DNA of 64,000 bases, taken from JBBDWJ01 sp963824095 (GTDB taxonomy: Bacteria; Acidobacteriota; Terriglobia; Bryobacterales; UBA6623). This document shows, in pieces, positions 52,306 to 60,571 of the stretch. The stretch covers positions 1,364,001 through 1,428,000 of the forward strand of contig CAWGNS010000008.1 of NCBI GenBank assembly GCA_963824095.1, read 5' to 3'. The translations under genes and the position numbers were made by a program. Position 1 is the first letter of the stretch. The number at the start of each line of letters is the position of its first letter. Under the pieces are notes generated by a model that made no database searches, was not told the DNA's origin, and saw only the letters and a program-made list of their open reading frames with translations.

Positions 52306-52499
52306 AGACAGGCGCTCTCGCCTGTCCCTCGCCGCCGGCGGCGAGGTTTGCCTTTGTTTTTTGCGATGCTTCGTTTCGTACAATGATGGCCGGCCGGGCC
52401 CGCTGCCGGGTGCCCTGCCAGGCGCCGCCGGGAGGCCGCCAACCCGATATGCTCAATCGGATGTCCAGCCATATGCACCGCCGCATGTGGGAGGTTGTG

Positions 52500-53876
52500 A
52501 TGAAGCTGTTCGCCGGATTTTGGAGCCGTATCGCTCTTGCCTCCTGCCTCACACTGCTCGCGGCGCCTCTCATGGCGCAGGCCCCGGTCAGCTACTACAA
52601 CGACGTCCGGCCGATCCTGGAGCGCTCCTGCCAGGGCTGTCATCACCCCGGCGCCAAGATGAGCGGCCTGGTGCTCACCGCATACGACGGCATCCTGGCC
52701 GGCGGGCAGAAACATGGCCCCGCCGTGCGGCCCGGGGCGGCCGACGAAAGCCCGATCCTGGCCTATCTCAGCGGCAAGAACGAGCCGCGCATGCCGATGG
52801 GGGGCGAGCCGCTTCCCGACGAGCAGATCGGCCTGATTCGGAGCTGGATCGAGCAGGGCGCCGCCGACGACACGCCCGAGTCGGCCCGCGGACCGCAGGC
52901 GCCCAGCGAGCCGCCGGTGTACCATCAGCCGCCGCTGGTCAACGCCATCGCCTATTCGCCCGATGGCTCGCTGCTGGCCGTTGGGGGCTACCAGGAGGTG
53001 CTCCTCCACAAGGCCGACGGCTCGGCGATCGAGGCGCGTCTGCTGGGCAAGTCCGACCGCATCCTCTCGCTCGGCTTCACGCCCGACGGCAAGACCCTGG
53101 TGGCGGCAGGCGGTACACCGGCGCGTTTCGGCGAAGTGCAGGTCTGGGATGTGGCCTCGCGCAAGCTGCTGCGCTCGGTGCTGGAAACCAACGATACGCT
53201 GTTCGGCGGATCGCTTTCGCCGGATGGGAAGTTCGTCGCCTTCGGCGGAGCCGACAAGAGTCTGCGATCCATCGAGATCGCCAGCGGCAAGGAGCTGTTC
53301 AAGGCCGGCCATCACGAAGACTGGGTGTTGGGGACTGTTTACTCGACTGACGGCAAGCGCATCGTCTCGGTGGGCCGCGACCGCGCCGCCAAGCTGGCCG
53401 ACGCCGCCAGCGGCGCGTTCCTCGAAAACGTCAACCTGCTGCGCGACATTCTTTACGCCATCGCGCGGCATCCGCGGCGCGACTACGTTCTGATCGGAGG
53501 GGAAGACCGCGTTCCCTATCTCTACACGATGGACCGCCCGCGGGCGATGAAAATCGCCGACGACTCGACGCTGGTGCGGAAGTTCGAAGAGCAGCAGGGC
53601 CGCATCATGGCGCTGGCGTTCAACCCCGACGGCAGCCGTTTCGCGGTGGGCGGCCTGAGCGGCGAGATCCCCATCTACAACACAGAAACCGGCGAACGCC
53701 TGGCCACCTGCCAGTCCGACCAAGCCGGCGTGTTCGTGCTGCGTTTCCGTCCCGACGGCAAGCAACTGGCGGCGGGCGGGTTCGACGGCCAGGTGAGGCT
53801 GTATGATCCCGCCACAGGAAAGCTGATCCAGGAATTCCCTGCCGTGCCGCTGCAGCAAGGCAAAGCCTCCGAGTAA
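52500..53876 (+). CDS. Exported Planctomycete-type cytochrome fused to WD40 propeller
   Basis: A 458-aa exported protein with a signal peptide (cleavage near MAQA, residue 26). A cytochrome c-like domain of the Planctomycete type follows: NDVRPILERSCQGCHHP with one CxxCH heme site near residue 43 and a GPAVRPGAADESPILAYLSG/RMPMGGEPLPDEQIGLIRSWIEQGA ending. Then about six WD40-like blades with SPDG/TPDG starts (for example NAIAYSPDGSLLAVGGY and RFRPDGKQLAAGGFDGQ). GGGAGG five bases upstream fixes the ATG. It probably sits in the periplasm or outer face as an electron-transfer or scaffold protein; the partner DUF1549/DUF1553 genes are not in the window. Confidence 0.88.
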   Translation: MKLFAGFWSRIALASCLTLLAAPLMAQAPVSYYNDVRPILERSCQGCHHPGAKMSGLVLTAYDGILAGGQKHGPAVRPGAADESPILAYLSGKNEPRMPMGGEPLPDEQIGLIRSWIEQGAADDTPESARGPQAPSEPPVYHQPPLVNAIAYSPDGSLLAVGGYQEVLLHKADGSAIEARLLGKSDRILSLGFTPDGKTLVAAGGTPARFGEVQVWDVASRKLLRSVLETNDTLFGGSLSPDGKFVAFGGADKSLRSIEIASGKELFKAGHHEDWVLGTVYSTDGKRIVSVGRDRAAKLADAASGAFLENVNLLRDILYAIARHPRRDYVLIGGEDRVPYLYTMDRPRAMKIADDSTLVRKFEEQQGRIMALAFNPDGSRFAVGGLSGEIPIYNTETGERLATCQSDQAGVFVLRFRPDGKQLAAGGFDGQVRLYDPATGKLIQEFPAVPLQQGKASE

Positions 53877-54008
53877 CGGCGAAGCCACAGCGGGCCCAGT
53901 GGGGCAGGGCTCCGGCCTGCCCAAGCCAGCGTGACCGAGCACAAAGGCCACGCCGCACCCCGCACCGGCCGCGCCCGAGCGCCCTGCTACATGGCTGTGC
54001 ACAAAAGT

Positions 54009-54045
54009 CCGCAGGTCTGGAGAAGCTCCAGCCCTGCGCTACGGG
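54009..54045 (+). repeat. Single copy of repeat family B
   Basis: CCGCAGGTCTGGAGAAGCTC followed by CAGCCCTGCGCTACGGG. It lies in the 215-base gap between the cytochrome gene and the convergent fucosidase gene. A second isolated copy is at 61563-61601, upstream of kdgD. Confidence 0.6.
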
Positions 54046-54091
54046 GCCCGACGAATTACGGATTGCGGATTACGGACTACGGATCACGGCG

Positions 54092-55390
54092 CTAAGGCCG
54101 CGTCTCCAACGCCACAACCGTGTCATAGACATCCCGGCGCGATTTCGGCACGCGCAGCAGCAAGCCCCAGCGGTGCTCCTCGAACTCCACTGGCTTGCCG
54201 TCCACCAGCAGCGTCGCCTTGGCGACCTTTTTGGGTAGCGCGGGTAGCGCCAGCAGCTCGTCGGGTTGATCGAGCAGGTGCACATACACCTTGCTGCCCT
54301 TCTGGGTCGTCACGCCCCAGGGACGCGGTCCCACCGGCCCGCGCTGGGTGGCGTAGATGCTCTCGCCGTACTTATCGAGCCAGCCGCCCATCTGCTGCAA
54401 GCGCTCGACGAACTCGGGCTGGATGGTGCCGTCGGGCCGGGGGCCGATATTCAGCAGGAAATTCGCGCCGTAGCCGGCCGCGCGCGCCAGGTAGCGGATC
54501 AGCTCGGCCGTGCTCTTGTAGTGGTCGTCGCTGGCGTTGTAGCCCCAGGCGCGGTTGATCGTGTCACAGGTTTCGAGCGGCAGATCGGACACCTTGGCGT
54601 CGCGGCTGAAGCCCGTCTCGTTCTGCCCCGGCAGGTCCTTCTCGAACATCTGAAAGTCCTCGCCCTCAAACGGCGTCTTGTGGTGGTTGCTGCCGACCAG
54701 GGCAGCCGGCTGCAGCTTGTGGATCAGGTCGTAGGTCCGCCGCAGCTTCCAATCGGCGTCCGGCTTGTCCCACATGCCGTCGAACCAGATGCCGCCGATG
54801 GGGCCGTAGTTGGTGAGCAGCTCGGTGAGCTGCGCGTCCATGAAATCGAGGTAGGCGTTCCAGTCGCCGCTTTCGGGCCGGCCGCTGGTCGTTCCGGTAC
54901 GCCCGCGCGGGTAGTAGTCGGGATTGTGCCAGTCGAGCTGCGAGTGATAGAAGAACAGCTTGATCCCCTGGCGGTGGCATTCGTCGGCCAGCATCTTGAG
55001 CGGGTCTTTGCCGTAGGGGGTCGCGTCGACGATGTTCCACTTGTTCTGCTTGGTGTGGAACATGGCGAAGCCGTCGTGGTGCTTGCTGGTGATGGTGATG
55101 TACTTCATCCCGGCGCGCTTGGCGATCGAAACCCACTCGGCGGCGTCGAACTGGGTGGGGTTGAACTGCGGCGCGAACTTTTCGTATTCGGAGATCGGGA
55201 TCTTTTCGTTGTTCATGACCCATTCGCCGCGTCCCGGCACGCTATAGACGCCCCAGTGGATGAACATGCCGAAGCGAGCCTCGCGAAACCACTCGCGCGC
55301 CTGGAGGTTTTCCGGCGTCGGGTTGTATTCGGGAGCGGCCAGGAGCGGAGTCAGGGCCGCAAACAGCAGCAGGACGAGGGATCGGGTCAT
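54092..55390 (-). CDS. Secreted alpha-L-fucosidase (GH29)
   Basis: Glycoside hydrolase family 29 enzyme (432 aa) releasing L-fucose from plant or microbial glycans outside the cytoplasm. Signal peptide 1-19 (LVLLLFAALTPLLAAPE). Motifs: WFREARFGMFIHWGVYSVPG (34-53), ITSKHHDGFAMF (100-111, the HHDGF signature), KLFFYHSQLDWHNPDY, and the nucleophile Asp204 in GGIWFDGMWD. The acid/base is not certain. GGAGG nine bases before the ATG is a strong ribosome site. Single-gene unit. Confidence 0.93.
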   Translation of the reverse strand: MTRSLVLLLFAALTPLLAAPEYNPTPENLQAREWFREARFGMFIHWGVYSVPGRGEWVMNNEKIPISEYEKFAPQFNPTQFDAAEWVSIAKRAGMKYITITSKHHDGFAMFHTKQNKWNIVDATPYGKDPLKMLADECHRQGIKLFFYHSQLDWHNPDYYPRGRTGTTSGRPESGDWNAYLDFMDAQLTELLTNYGPIGGIWFDGMWDKPDADWKLRRTYDLIHKLQPAALVGSNHHKTPFEGEDFQMFEKDLPGQNETGFSRDAKVSDLPLETCDTINRAWGYNASDDHYKSTAELIRYLARAAGYGANFLLNIGPRPDGTIQPEFVERLQQMGGWLDKYGESIYATQRGPVGPRPWGVTTQKGSKVYVHLLDQPDELLALPALPKKVAKATLLVDGKPVEFEEHRWGLLLRVPKSRRDVYDTVVALETRP

Positions 55391-55696
55391 GGGGAACGCC
55401 TCCGGGTGGCCCAGGCAACGCGGCCTGGGAATGGGGGACCGGCGACGTGAAGGCCGGCACTAGTGCCGGTCCGCCGCCGTGCAGCGGCGATACGTGCAGC
55501 CAGACTGCGATGGTAACGTTAGCAACGCCCTAGAGGATAGCAAAGCATGGGCGGGGCCAGGAACCGCGGGCCACTCCGCCTTCGCTGCGGCCGACGAGGC
55601 GGGAGCGCCTGTCTCTACCGCGGCAAGTGCACAAATGCACTGACGTCGACCCGAGGTCGGCTTCGCAGGCTGGAGGCCTGCGCCACTGGGTGGTCT
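55391..55696. repeat. Intergenic region with family C hairpin and half of the family E repeat
   Basis: 306 bases without a gene. Family C copy at 55593-55618 (GACGAGGCGGGAGCGCCTGT). 55639-55690 is a diverged half-copy of the 18465-18687 inverted repeat (CGTCGACCC ... GGCCTGCGCCACT). Confidence 0.6.
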
Positions 55697-56737
55697 TCAG
55701 GCTTCTTCGGCCAGGACGGGTTCCGCTTCTTTGGCCGTGGGATGTTCGGCCAACCAGCGCTCGGCGTCGATGGCGGCCATGCAGCCGGTTCCGGCCGCCG
55801 TCACAGCCTGGCGGTAGACGTGGTCCTGTACGTCGCCGCAGGCAAATACACCGTCCACGTTGGTGTAGGTGGAATCGGGCAGGGTGCGGATGTAGCCCAA
55901 CCCGTCCGTTTCCAGCCAGCCGCGGAAGATGGCGGTGTTGGGGCGATGCCCGATCCCCAGGAACAGGCCTTGCACGGCCAGCGTCGAGGCTTCGCCCGTC
56001 TCTACGTTCTTCAGGCAGATCGCCTCGACCTCTTTCTCGCCCAGGACATCTTCCACCACGGTGTTCCAGACAAACTCGATCTTGGGATTAACGCGGGCGC
56101 GTTCCTGCATGATCTTCGAGGCGCGCAACTCGCCGCGGCGATGGATCAGGTACACCTTGGAGGCGAAGCGCGTCAGAAATTGCGCCTCCTCCAGGGCGGT
56201 ATCGCCGCCGCCAACCACCGCAACCTCCTGATTCTTGAAGAAAGCCCCGTCGCAGGTGGCGCAAGCGGAAACACCGTGCCCCAGAAGGCGCTTTTCGTTG
56301 ACCAGCCCCAGATATTGCGCCGAAGCTCCGGTCGAGACGATCACTGCGTCGGCGAGAAACGGCTTTTCGCCATCCACCAGCAGCCGGAAAGGCCGCTTGC
56401 TGAAATCCACCGCGGTGACCGTGCCCCAGCGCAGGTCGGCCCCGAAGCGGCGGGCCTGGGCCTCGAACTTCTGCATCATCTCGGGTCCCAGAATGCCCTC
56501 GGGAAACCCGGGATAGTTCTCGACGTCGGTGGTGGTCATCAACTGCCCGCCGGCCTCGGGCCCCTGGAAGACGAGCGGCTCGAGGTTGGCGCGCGCGCTG
56601 TAGAGCGCCGCGGTCAGGCCCGCCGGGCCGGTGCCGACGATGATCAGCGTGCGGCGCTCGGCGGCGGAAAAGTCGATGCCGGCGAACGGCGCCAGATTCG
56701 GCTGGATGGTCGATGCGGGCTTCGATTCCGTGGTCAT
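55697..56737 (-). CDS. trxB: Thioredoxin reductase
   Basis: NADPH-dependent flavoprotein reducing thioredoxin (346 aa, 20-30 aa longer at the N-terminus than E. coli TrxB). FAD motif LIIVGTGPAGLTAALYSARA (31-50), active-site CATC (Cys159, Cys162) in SACATCDGAFF, NADPH motif VVGGGDTALEEA and a C-terminal VDGVFACGDVQD. The NADP arginines HRRGELRAS are present. AAGGAG seven bases before ATG. Third gene of a trxA-mrx-trxB unit, 63 bases after the mycoredoxin-like gene. Confidence 0.95.
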   Translation of the reverse strand: MTTESKPASTIQPNLAPFAGIDFSAAERRTLIIVGTGPAGLTAALYSARANLEPLVFQGPEAGGQLMTTTDVENYPGFPEGILGPEMMQKFEAQARRFGADLRWGTVTAVDFSKRPFRLLVDGEKPFLADAVIVSTGASAQYLGLVNEKRLLGHGVSACATCDGAFFKNQEVAVVGGGDTALEEAQFLTRFASKVYLIHRRGELRASKIMQERARVNPKIEFVWNTVVEDVLGEKEVEAICLKNVETGEASTLAVQGLFLGIGHRPNTAIFRGWLETDGLGYIRTLPDSTYTNVDGVFACGDVQDHVYRQAVTAAGTGCMAAIDAERWLAEHPTAKEAEPVLAEEA

Positions 56738-56800
56738 TTCGATCTCCTTGCAGACGCAAAAAGAGCGCCTGAATCAGGCGCTCCTACCGCACTCGCCGTT

Positions 56801-57049
56801 CTATGAGTTGCCGATCAGTTCCGCCAGTTCGGGCAGCGGTGGGTTGCCGTAGTAGGCGCCGTTGATTTCGAGCGTCGGAACGCGGCGCTTGCCACCGTTA
56901 TTCTGCATCACCAACTTCGCCGCCTGCTCGTCTTCATCGATGTTGATTTCCTCGAACTCGACTCCCTGCGATTCCAGGAAGTTCTTAACGCGGTAGCAGT
57001 CGCCGCACCACGTCGACGTGTACATCCGAATTGCCATGGTCGTAGTCAC
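56801..57049 (-). CDS. Glutaredoxin-like mycoredoxin
   Basis: An 82-aa glutaredoxin-fold protein with CGDC active site (Cys15, Cys18) in MYTSTWCGDCYRVKNFLE and the substrate-binding NNGGKRRVPTLEING segment. NGG-xxx-VPT is the mycoredoxin-type pattern used with mycothiol or bacillithiol rather than glutathione (family knowledge). It starts at GTG or at the ATG four codons later; GAGGG four bases before the GTG favours the former. It lies nine bases after trxA and upstream of trxB, a dedicated thiol-redox operon. With BshC in the same genome its co-substrate is plausibly bacillithiol. Confidence 0.85.
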   Translation of the reverse strand: MTTTMAIRMYTSTWCGDCYRVKNFLESQGVEFEEINIDEDEQAAKLVMQNNGGKRRVPTLEINGAYYGNPPLPELAELIGNS

Positions 57050-57058
57050 AAACCCTCT

Positions 57059-57397
57059 TCAAGCGGCTTGCAGCGACTCCATTTTCTTGGCCAACTGCGA
57101 TTTGGGCATCAGGCCGATCTGCTGATCGACGACCCGGCCGCCGTTGAAGAAAAGCATGGTCGGAATCGAGCGGATACCGAACTGCTGCGCCACCATCGGG
57201 CTGTCGTCGACGTTCAATTTGCCGACCTTGACCTTGCCCTGGAACTCCTCCGCAAGCTGCTCAATCGCGGGGCCGATGGCGATGCAGGGGCCGCACCAAG
57301 CCGCCCAAAAATCCACCAGCACCGGGACATCGCTTTCGAGCACTTCCTTTTGGAAATTCGCGTCGCTCAGCGTGACATAGCTCTTCTGTTCCGCCAT
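57059..57397 (-). CDS. trxA: Thioredoxin
   Basis: A 112-aa thioredoxin with WCGPC active site (Cys35, Cys38) in FWAAWCGPCIAIGP, KLNVDDSPMVAQQFGIRSIPTMLFF (cis-proline Pro75 region) and GLMPKSQL near the end. AGGAGG nine bases before the ATG of MAEQKSYVTLSD fixes the start; 64 upstream codons in the same frame are not thioredoxin-like. First gene of the trxA-mrx-trxB unit. Reduces ribonucleotide reductase, peroxiredoxins and other targets. Confidence 0.96.
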   Translation of the reverse strand: MAEQKSYVTLSDANFQKEVLESDVPVLVDFWAAWCGPCIAIGPAIEQLAEEFQGKVKVGKLNVDDSPMVAQQFGIRSIPTMLFFNGGRVVDQQIGLMPKSQLAKKMESLQAA

Positions 57398-57610
57398 CTG
57401 TTCCAACCTCCTAAGCAATTGGATGCCAAATGGACCCATTGGATTCGGGAATCTGTGGAAGGATGGACACAGGTGATCGCTCACGGCGACCGGCGGAGCG
57501 CCCACGGCCGGAGGTCGATCTTCGGTAGCGGGAAGCGTCGGAGCGTGCGCAGAGCGAGTTGCCGGATCACGTGCAGCCGTAGGCGTCACGCAGGGCCTTA
57601 GGAACCGGCG

Positions 57611-57724
57611 CTCAGAGCCGCGGGCGTGAGCCCGCCGGCAGCGGCCGGGGGCGCAGCAGCTTCGGGCATCAAAGTGCCCTCGCCCCCGCCTCTCAGCGCG
57701 GGCTTACGCCCGCGGCTCTGAGCG
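57611..57724. repeat. Inverted pair of repeat family A
   Basis: Arms 57611-57638 (CTCAGAGCCGCGGGCGTGAG...) and 57694-57724 (...GCCCGCGGCTCTGAG), a 114-base unit between the trxA start and the GGDEF/EAL gene's 3' end. The remainder of this 360-base gap contains no gene. Confidence 0.8.
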
Positions 57725-57757
57725 CGGATTGGGGCAACGTTGGATTGGGCCGGAAAA

Positions 57758-60169
57758 TCAGGCGTGGGCCGCGTCGGCGCGCTGCGACAGCAGGCCTTCG
57801 AGATCGCCGCCGTTTCGAAGCAACTGAAAAAACTCCTCGCTGTTGAGCGCCGCGCTGAGGAAGTAGCCCTGCACCTCGTCGCAGTGCTTGGCGCGCAGGA
57901 AGGCAAGCTGCTCGGCCGTCTCGACGCCTTCGACGATCACGCGCATATCGAGGCTGTGGGCCAGCGCAATCAGTCCCGAGGCAATCGCCGCGTCGCCGGG
58001 GTCGCTGGCAATGTTGCGCACCAGCGTCTCGTCGATCTTCAAGCTGCTGATCGGATAGCGCCGCAGGTAAACCAACGACGAATAGCCGGTGCCGAAGTCG
58101 TCCAGCGCGACGTGAACGCCCTTGGTGTAGAGCTCGACCAGCGGCCGCACCGTGGCGTCGCTATTCTCCATCAGCGCGCTCTCGGTCAACTCCAGTTGCA
58201 GCAGCGAAGGCTCCAGCCCCGACGTTTCCAGCGCCGAGGTCACGGCTCCCAAAAACTGCGGTTCCTTGACGAACTGCGGAGAGACGTTGATGGAGACGCG
58301 AATCGGCGGCAGGCCGGCCTCGCGCCAGGCCTGGGCCTGCCCGCAGGCTTCCTGCAACAGCCATTCGCTGATCGGGCTGATCAGGCCGCTTTCTTCGGCT
58401 TCGGCGATAAAGCCCGCCGGCGGGATCATGCCCCGCTCGGGGTGATTCCAGCGGATCAGGGCCTCGCAACTGGTGATCTTGCCCGACACGAGCGAAACAA
58501 TCGGCTGGTAGTGAATCACCAGTTCCTTGTTTTCGAGCGCACGACGCAGCGCGGTTTCGACGTGCAGGGCGGAGGTGGACTCGTCGTGCACCTCGCTGTC
58601 GAACAGCTCGAAGCGGGCCTTGCCGCGCGATTTGGCGCGGTGCATGGCGGCATCGGCGTGGCGCACCAGGTCGGCTGGCATTTCGGCGCCGCCGGCGCTG
58701 AGCGCAATGCCAATGCTGACGGCCGCAAAAATCTCCTGCTCCGCCGCCGAATGCGGCTTCGCCAGATCGGTTTGGATCCGCTCGGCCACGCGCGTGACCT
58801 CCTTGCGGTCCTTGAGCCCCGACAACAAAATCGCGAATTCGTCGCCGCCGATGCGGGCCACCACGTCGCCGGGCCGCACGCAGCGCTCCAGGCGTTTGGC
58901 CACCGAGATCAGCAGTTCGTCGCCCACGCCGTGGCCCAGGCTGTCGTTGACGCGCTTGAAGCGGTCGACATCGAGAAACAGCACGGCGAAAACGTAGTCC
59001 GGGCTCTCGGCGCCGCGGCGATGGGCGTTCTCGACCTGCTGCATGAAGTAGGAGCGGTTGGGCAAGCCCGTGAGCGGATCGTGCAGCGCCGCCCGCACCA
59101 GCCGGCCCTCCATGCTTTTGCGGGGAGTGATATCGGCTTGCGAGCCCACAATGCGGATGGCATGGCCGGCCAAATCGCGCACCGCCACCGCGCGCGTCAG
59201 CACCCAAAGGTAGCTGCCGTCGCGATGCAGCATGCGGTGCTCGCACTCGAAATGCTGCGAGCGCCCCTGCAGGTGGTTCAGCATGCGGGCCTGAAAGCCT
59301 TCGCGGTCGTCGCGGTGGATCCGCTCGAACCATTCCTCGGGCCGCTCGTTGACCTCTTGCTCGCTATGGCCGAGCATCGTCTTCCAGCGCTGCGAGAAAG
59401 CGATCCGCTGCACCTTCAGGTTCCAGTCCCAAAGCCCGTCGCCGACCGCGCAGCCCACCAGGTTGAACATCTGCTCGGCTTCGCGAGAGATTTTTTCGGC
59501 GGGCCGATTGCCAGCGGCGCGCCGTAGCATGACGGCGAACTGCGGGCGTCCCGCCTCTTGCAACCGCCGGATCCACACCTCTGCGTTCAGCGGCGGGCCA
59601 TGGCGTCGCGGAATCGCGCAACGGTAGGGCGTGGGCGAATCGGTCTGGATCCAGGAAAGGACGGCGTCGGTGGCGCCGTTTGCGCCCGAGGGCAGCGGGA
59701 AGTCAGGTGCCAGCTCACGGACGCGTTTGCCGACCAGCGCCTCGCGGTCGAGCCCGAGAATGCCCTGCGTGGCGGCGTTGCAGCTCTGGATGCGCCCGCG
59801 CTCGTCCAGAATGAACATGGCGTCGGGGCAGACGTCCAACAGCGCCTGCAGCCGGCTACTCAGCTCGGTGGGCGGCAGCGCGGGGCGGCGCCGCACCGCT
59901 TCGACCAGAATCGCAATCCCAAAAATGATGAAGCTGACCCCCAGGCCAGCCAGCAGAAACTGAGCGCCCGGGCTTGCGGCCCACAGGGCCGAGCCCGGCG
60001 CCGCCTGGTGCAAAGCGACCCAACGCAGATGCGCTTCCAGGACGCGCCAACCCACCAAGGTGAGGGCCAGCGTCCCAAAAAGCATGAGCAGCGCGGCTGC
60101 GTAGCCGCCCATACCCGATGTGTGATGTTCTCGATTCCCGCGCTTCAGCATTCTTGGGCCGGTTCTCAT
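57758..60169 (-). CDS. Membrane PAS-PAS-GGDEF-EAL cyclic-di-GMP protein
   Basis: An 803-aa signalling protein. Two N-terminal membrane helices (about 22-44 and 70-90) are followed by two PAS domains (about 95-215 and 235-350), a GGDEF domain with intact RIGGDEFAILLSG, and an EAL domain with SCEALIRWNHPERG and DDFGTGYSSLVYLRRYP. Both catalytic signatures are intact, so it may make and break c-di-GMP. Substrate/Mg residues such as LDVDRFKRVNDSLGH and NVSPQFVKEP are present. The ATG at 60169 is the first of three close ATGs; the exact start is uncertain. Long upstream AT-rich promoter-like region. Confidence 0.92.
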   Translation of the reverse strand: MRTGPRMLKRGNREHHTSGMGGYAAALLMLFGTLALTLVGWRVLEAHLRWVALHQAAPGSALWAASPGAQFLLAGLGVSFIIFGIAILVEAVRRRPALPPTELSSRLQALLDVCPDAMFILDERGRIQSCNAATQGILGLDREALVGKRVRELAPDFPLPSGANGATDAVLSWIQTDSPTPYRCAIPRRHGPPLNAEVWIRRLQEAGRPQFAVMLRRAAGNRPAEKISREAEQMFNLVGCAVGDGLWDWNLKVQRIAFSQRWKTMLGHSEQEVNERPEEWFERIHRDDREGFQARMLNHLQGRSQHFECEHRMLHRDGSYLWVLTRAVAVRDLAGHAIRIVGSQADITPRKSMEGRLVRAALHDPLTGLPNRSYFMQQVENAHRRGAESPDYVFAVLFLDVDRFKRVNDSLGHGVGDELLISVAKRLERCVRPGDVVARIGGDEFAILLSGLKDRKEVTRVAERIQTDLAKPHSAAEQEIFAAVSIGIALSAGGAEMPADLVRHADAAMHRAKSRGKARFELFDSEVHDESTSALHVETALRRALENKELVIHYQPIVSLVSGKITSCEALIRWNHPERGMIPPAGFIAEAEESGLISPISEWLLQEACGQAQAWREAGLPPIRVSINVSPQFVKEPQFLGAVTSALETSGLEPSLLQLELTESALMENSDATVRPLVELYTKGVHVALDDFGTGYSSLVYLRRYPISSLKIDETLVRNIASDPGDAAIASGLIALAHSLDMRVIVEGVETAEQLAFLRAKHCDEVQGYFLSAALNSEEFFQLLRNGGDLEGLLSQRADAAHA

Positions 60170-60571
60170 GGTCCGTCACGCCCCACGCCGGCCGGAGGGC
60201 CGCATGGCAGATGGGCAGTGGACGGATTCGAATAAGAAATGCAGGCGGGCGCGATCAGGCCTCAGCGCCACGCTAGCATTCGCCCCGGCGGGAATCGAGA
60301 CCGGTGAGGGTCTCGTCAGGGGTAAAACGTAGCTATGGAAAATGTTTGCTCTAAATAGTACTAAGGCACTTAGGCCAAATAAGTCAAGTGGTGCTTTAGG
60401 CTAAGTGGTTTTTCTTAGCAATCCTCTCCACTTGCGGTCGATTGGACCCGCAGTGGCAAACGTTGTGGGCCGCCGCGGCCGCCCTTCGCTGCCCCGCTTG
60501 GCGGCGAACCTGGAGGTTCCCGCCGCAGGGTGCAGGCCTGCTTCGGGAGCGTCCGGGATAGTGGCCTCGGC
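60170..60571. other. Gap between the GGDEF/EAL start and the kdgD stop
   Basis: 402 bases. Most is GC-rich without a gene, but 60330-60415 is sharply AT-rich and carries the candidate promoter and inverted repeat listed separately. Confidence 0.5.
60358..60407 (-). promoter_or_regulatory. Candidate promoter with inverted repeat upstream of the c-di-GMP gene
   Basis: On the minus strand TTGACT (60382-60387) stands 18 bases before TAGTAC (60358-60363), which fits a sigma-70 promoter directed at the GGDEF/EAL gene about 190 bases away. CACTTAGGCC (60367-60376) and GGCTAAGTG (60399-60407) form a near-perfect inverted repeat around the -35 box, as an operator would. Confidence 0.45.

Noticed and set aside
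52191..52499. N-terminal extension of the cytochrome-WD40 frame
   Set aside because: Overlaps the SDR gene end and a repeat; GGGAGG and a signal peptide mark the start at 52500.
57740..59527. 595-aa forward ORF opposite the GGDEF/EAL gene
   Set aside because: Antisense shadow; the reverse-strand protein has intact GGDEF and EAL motifs.
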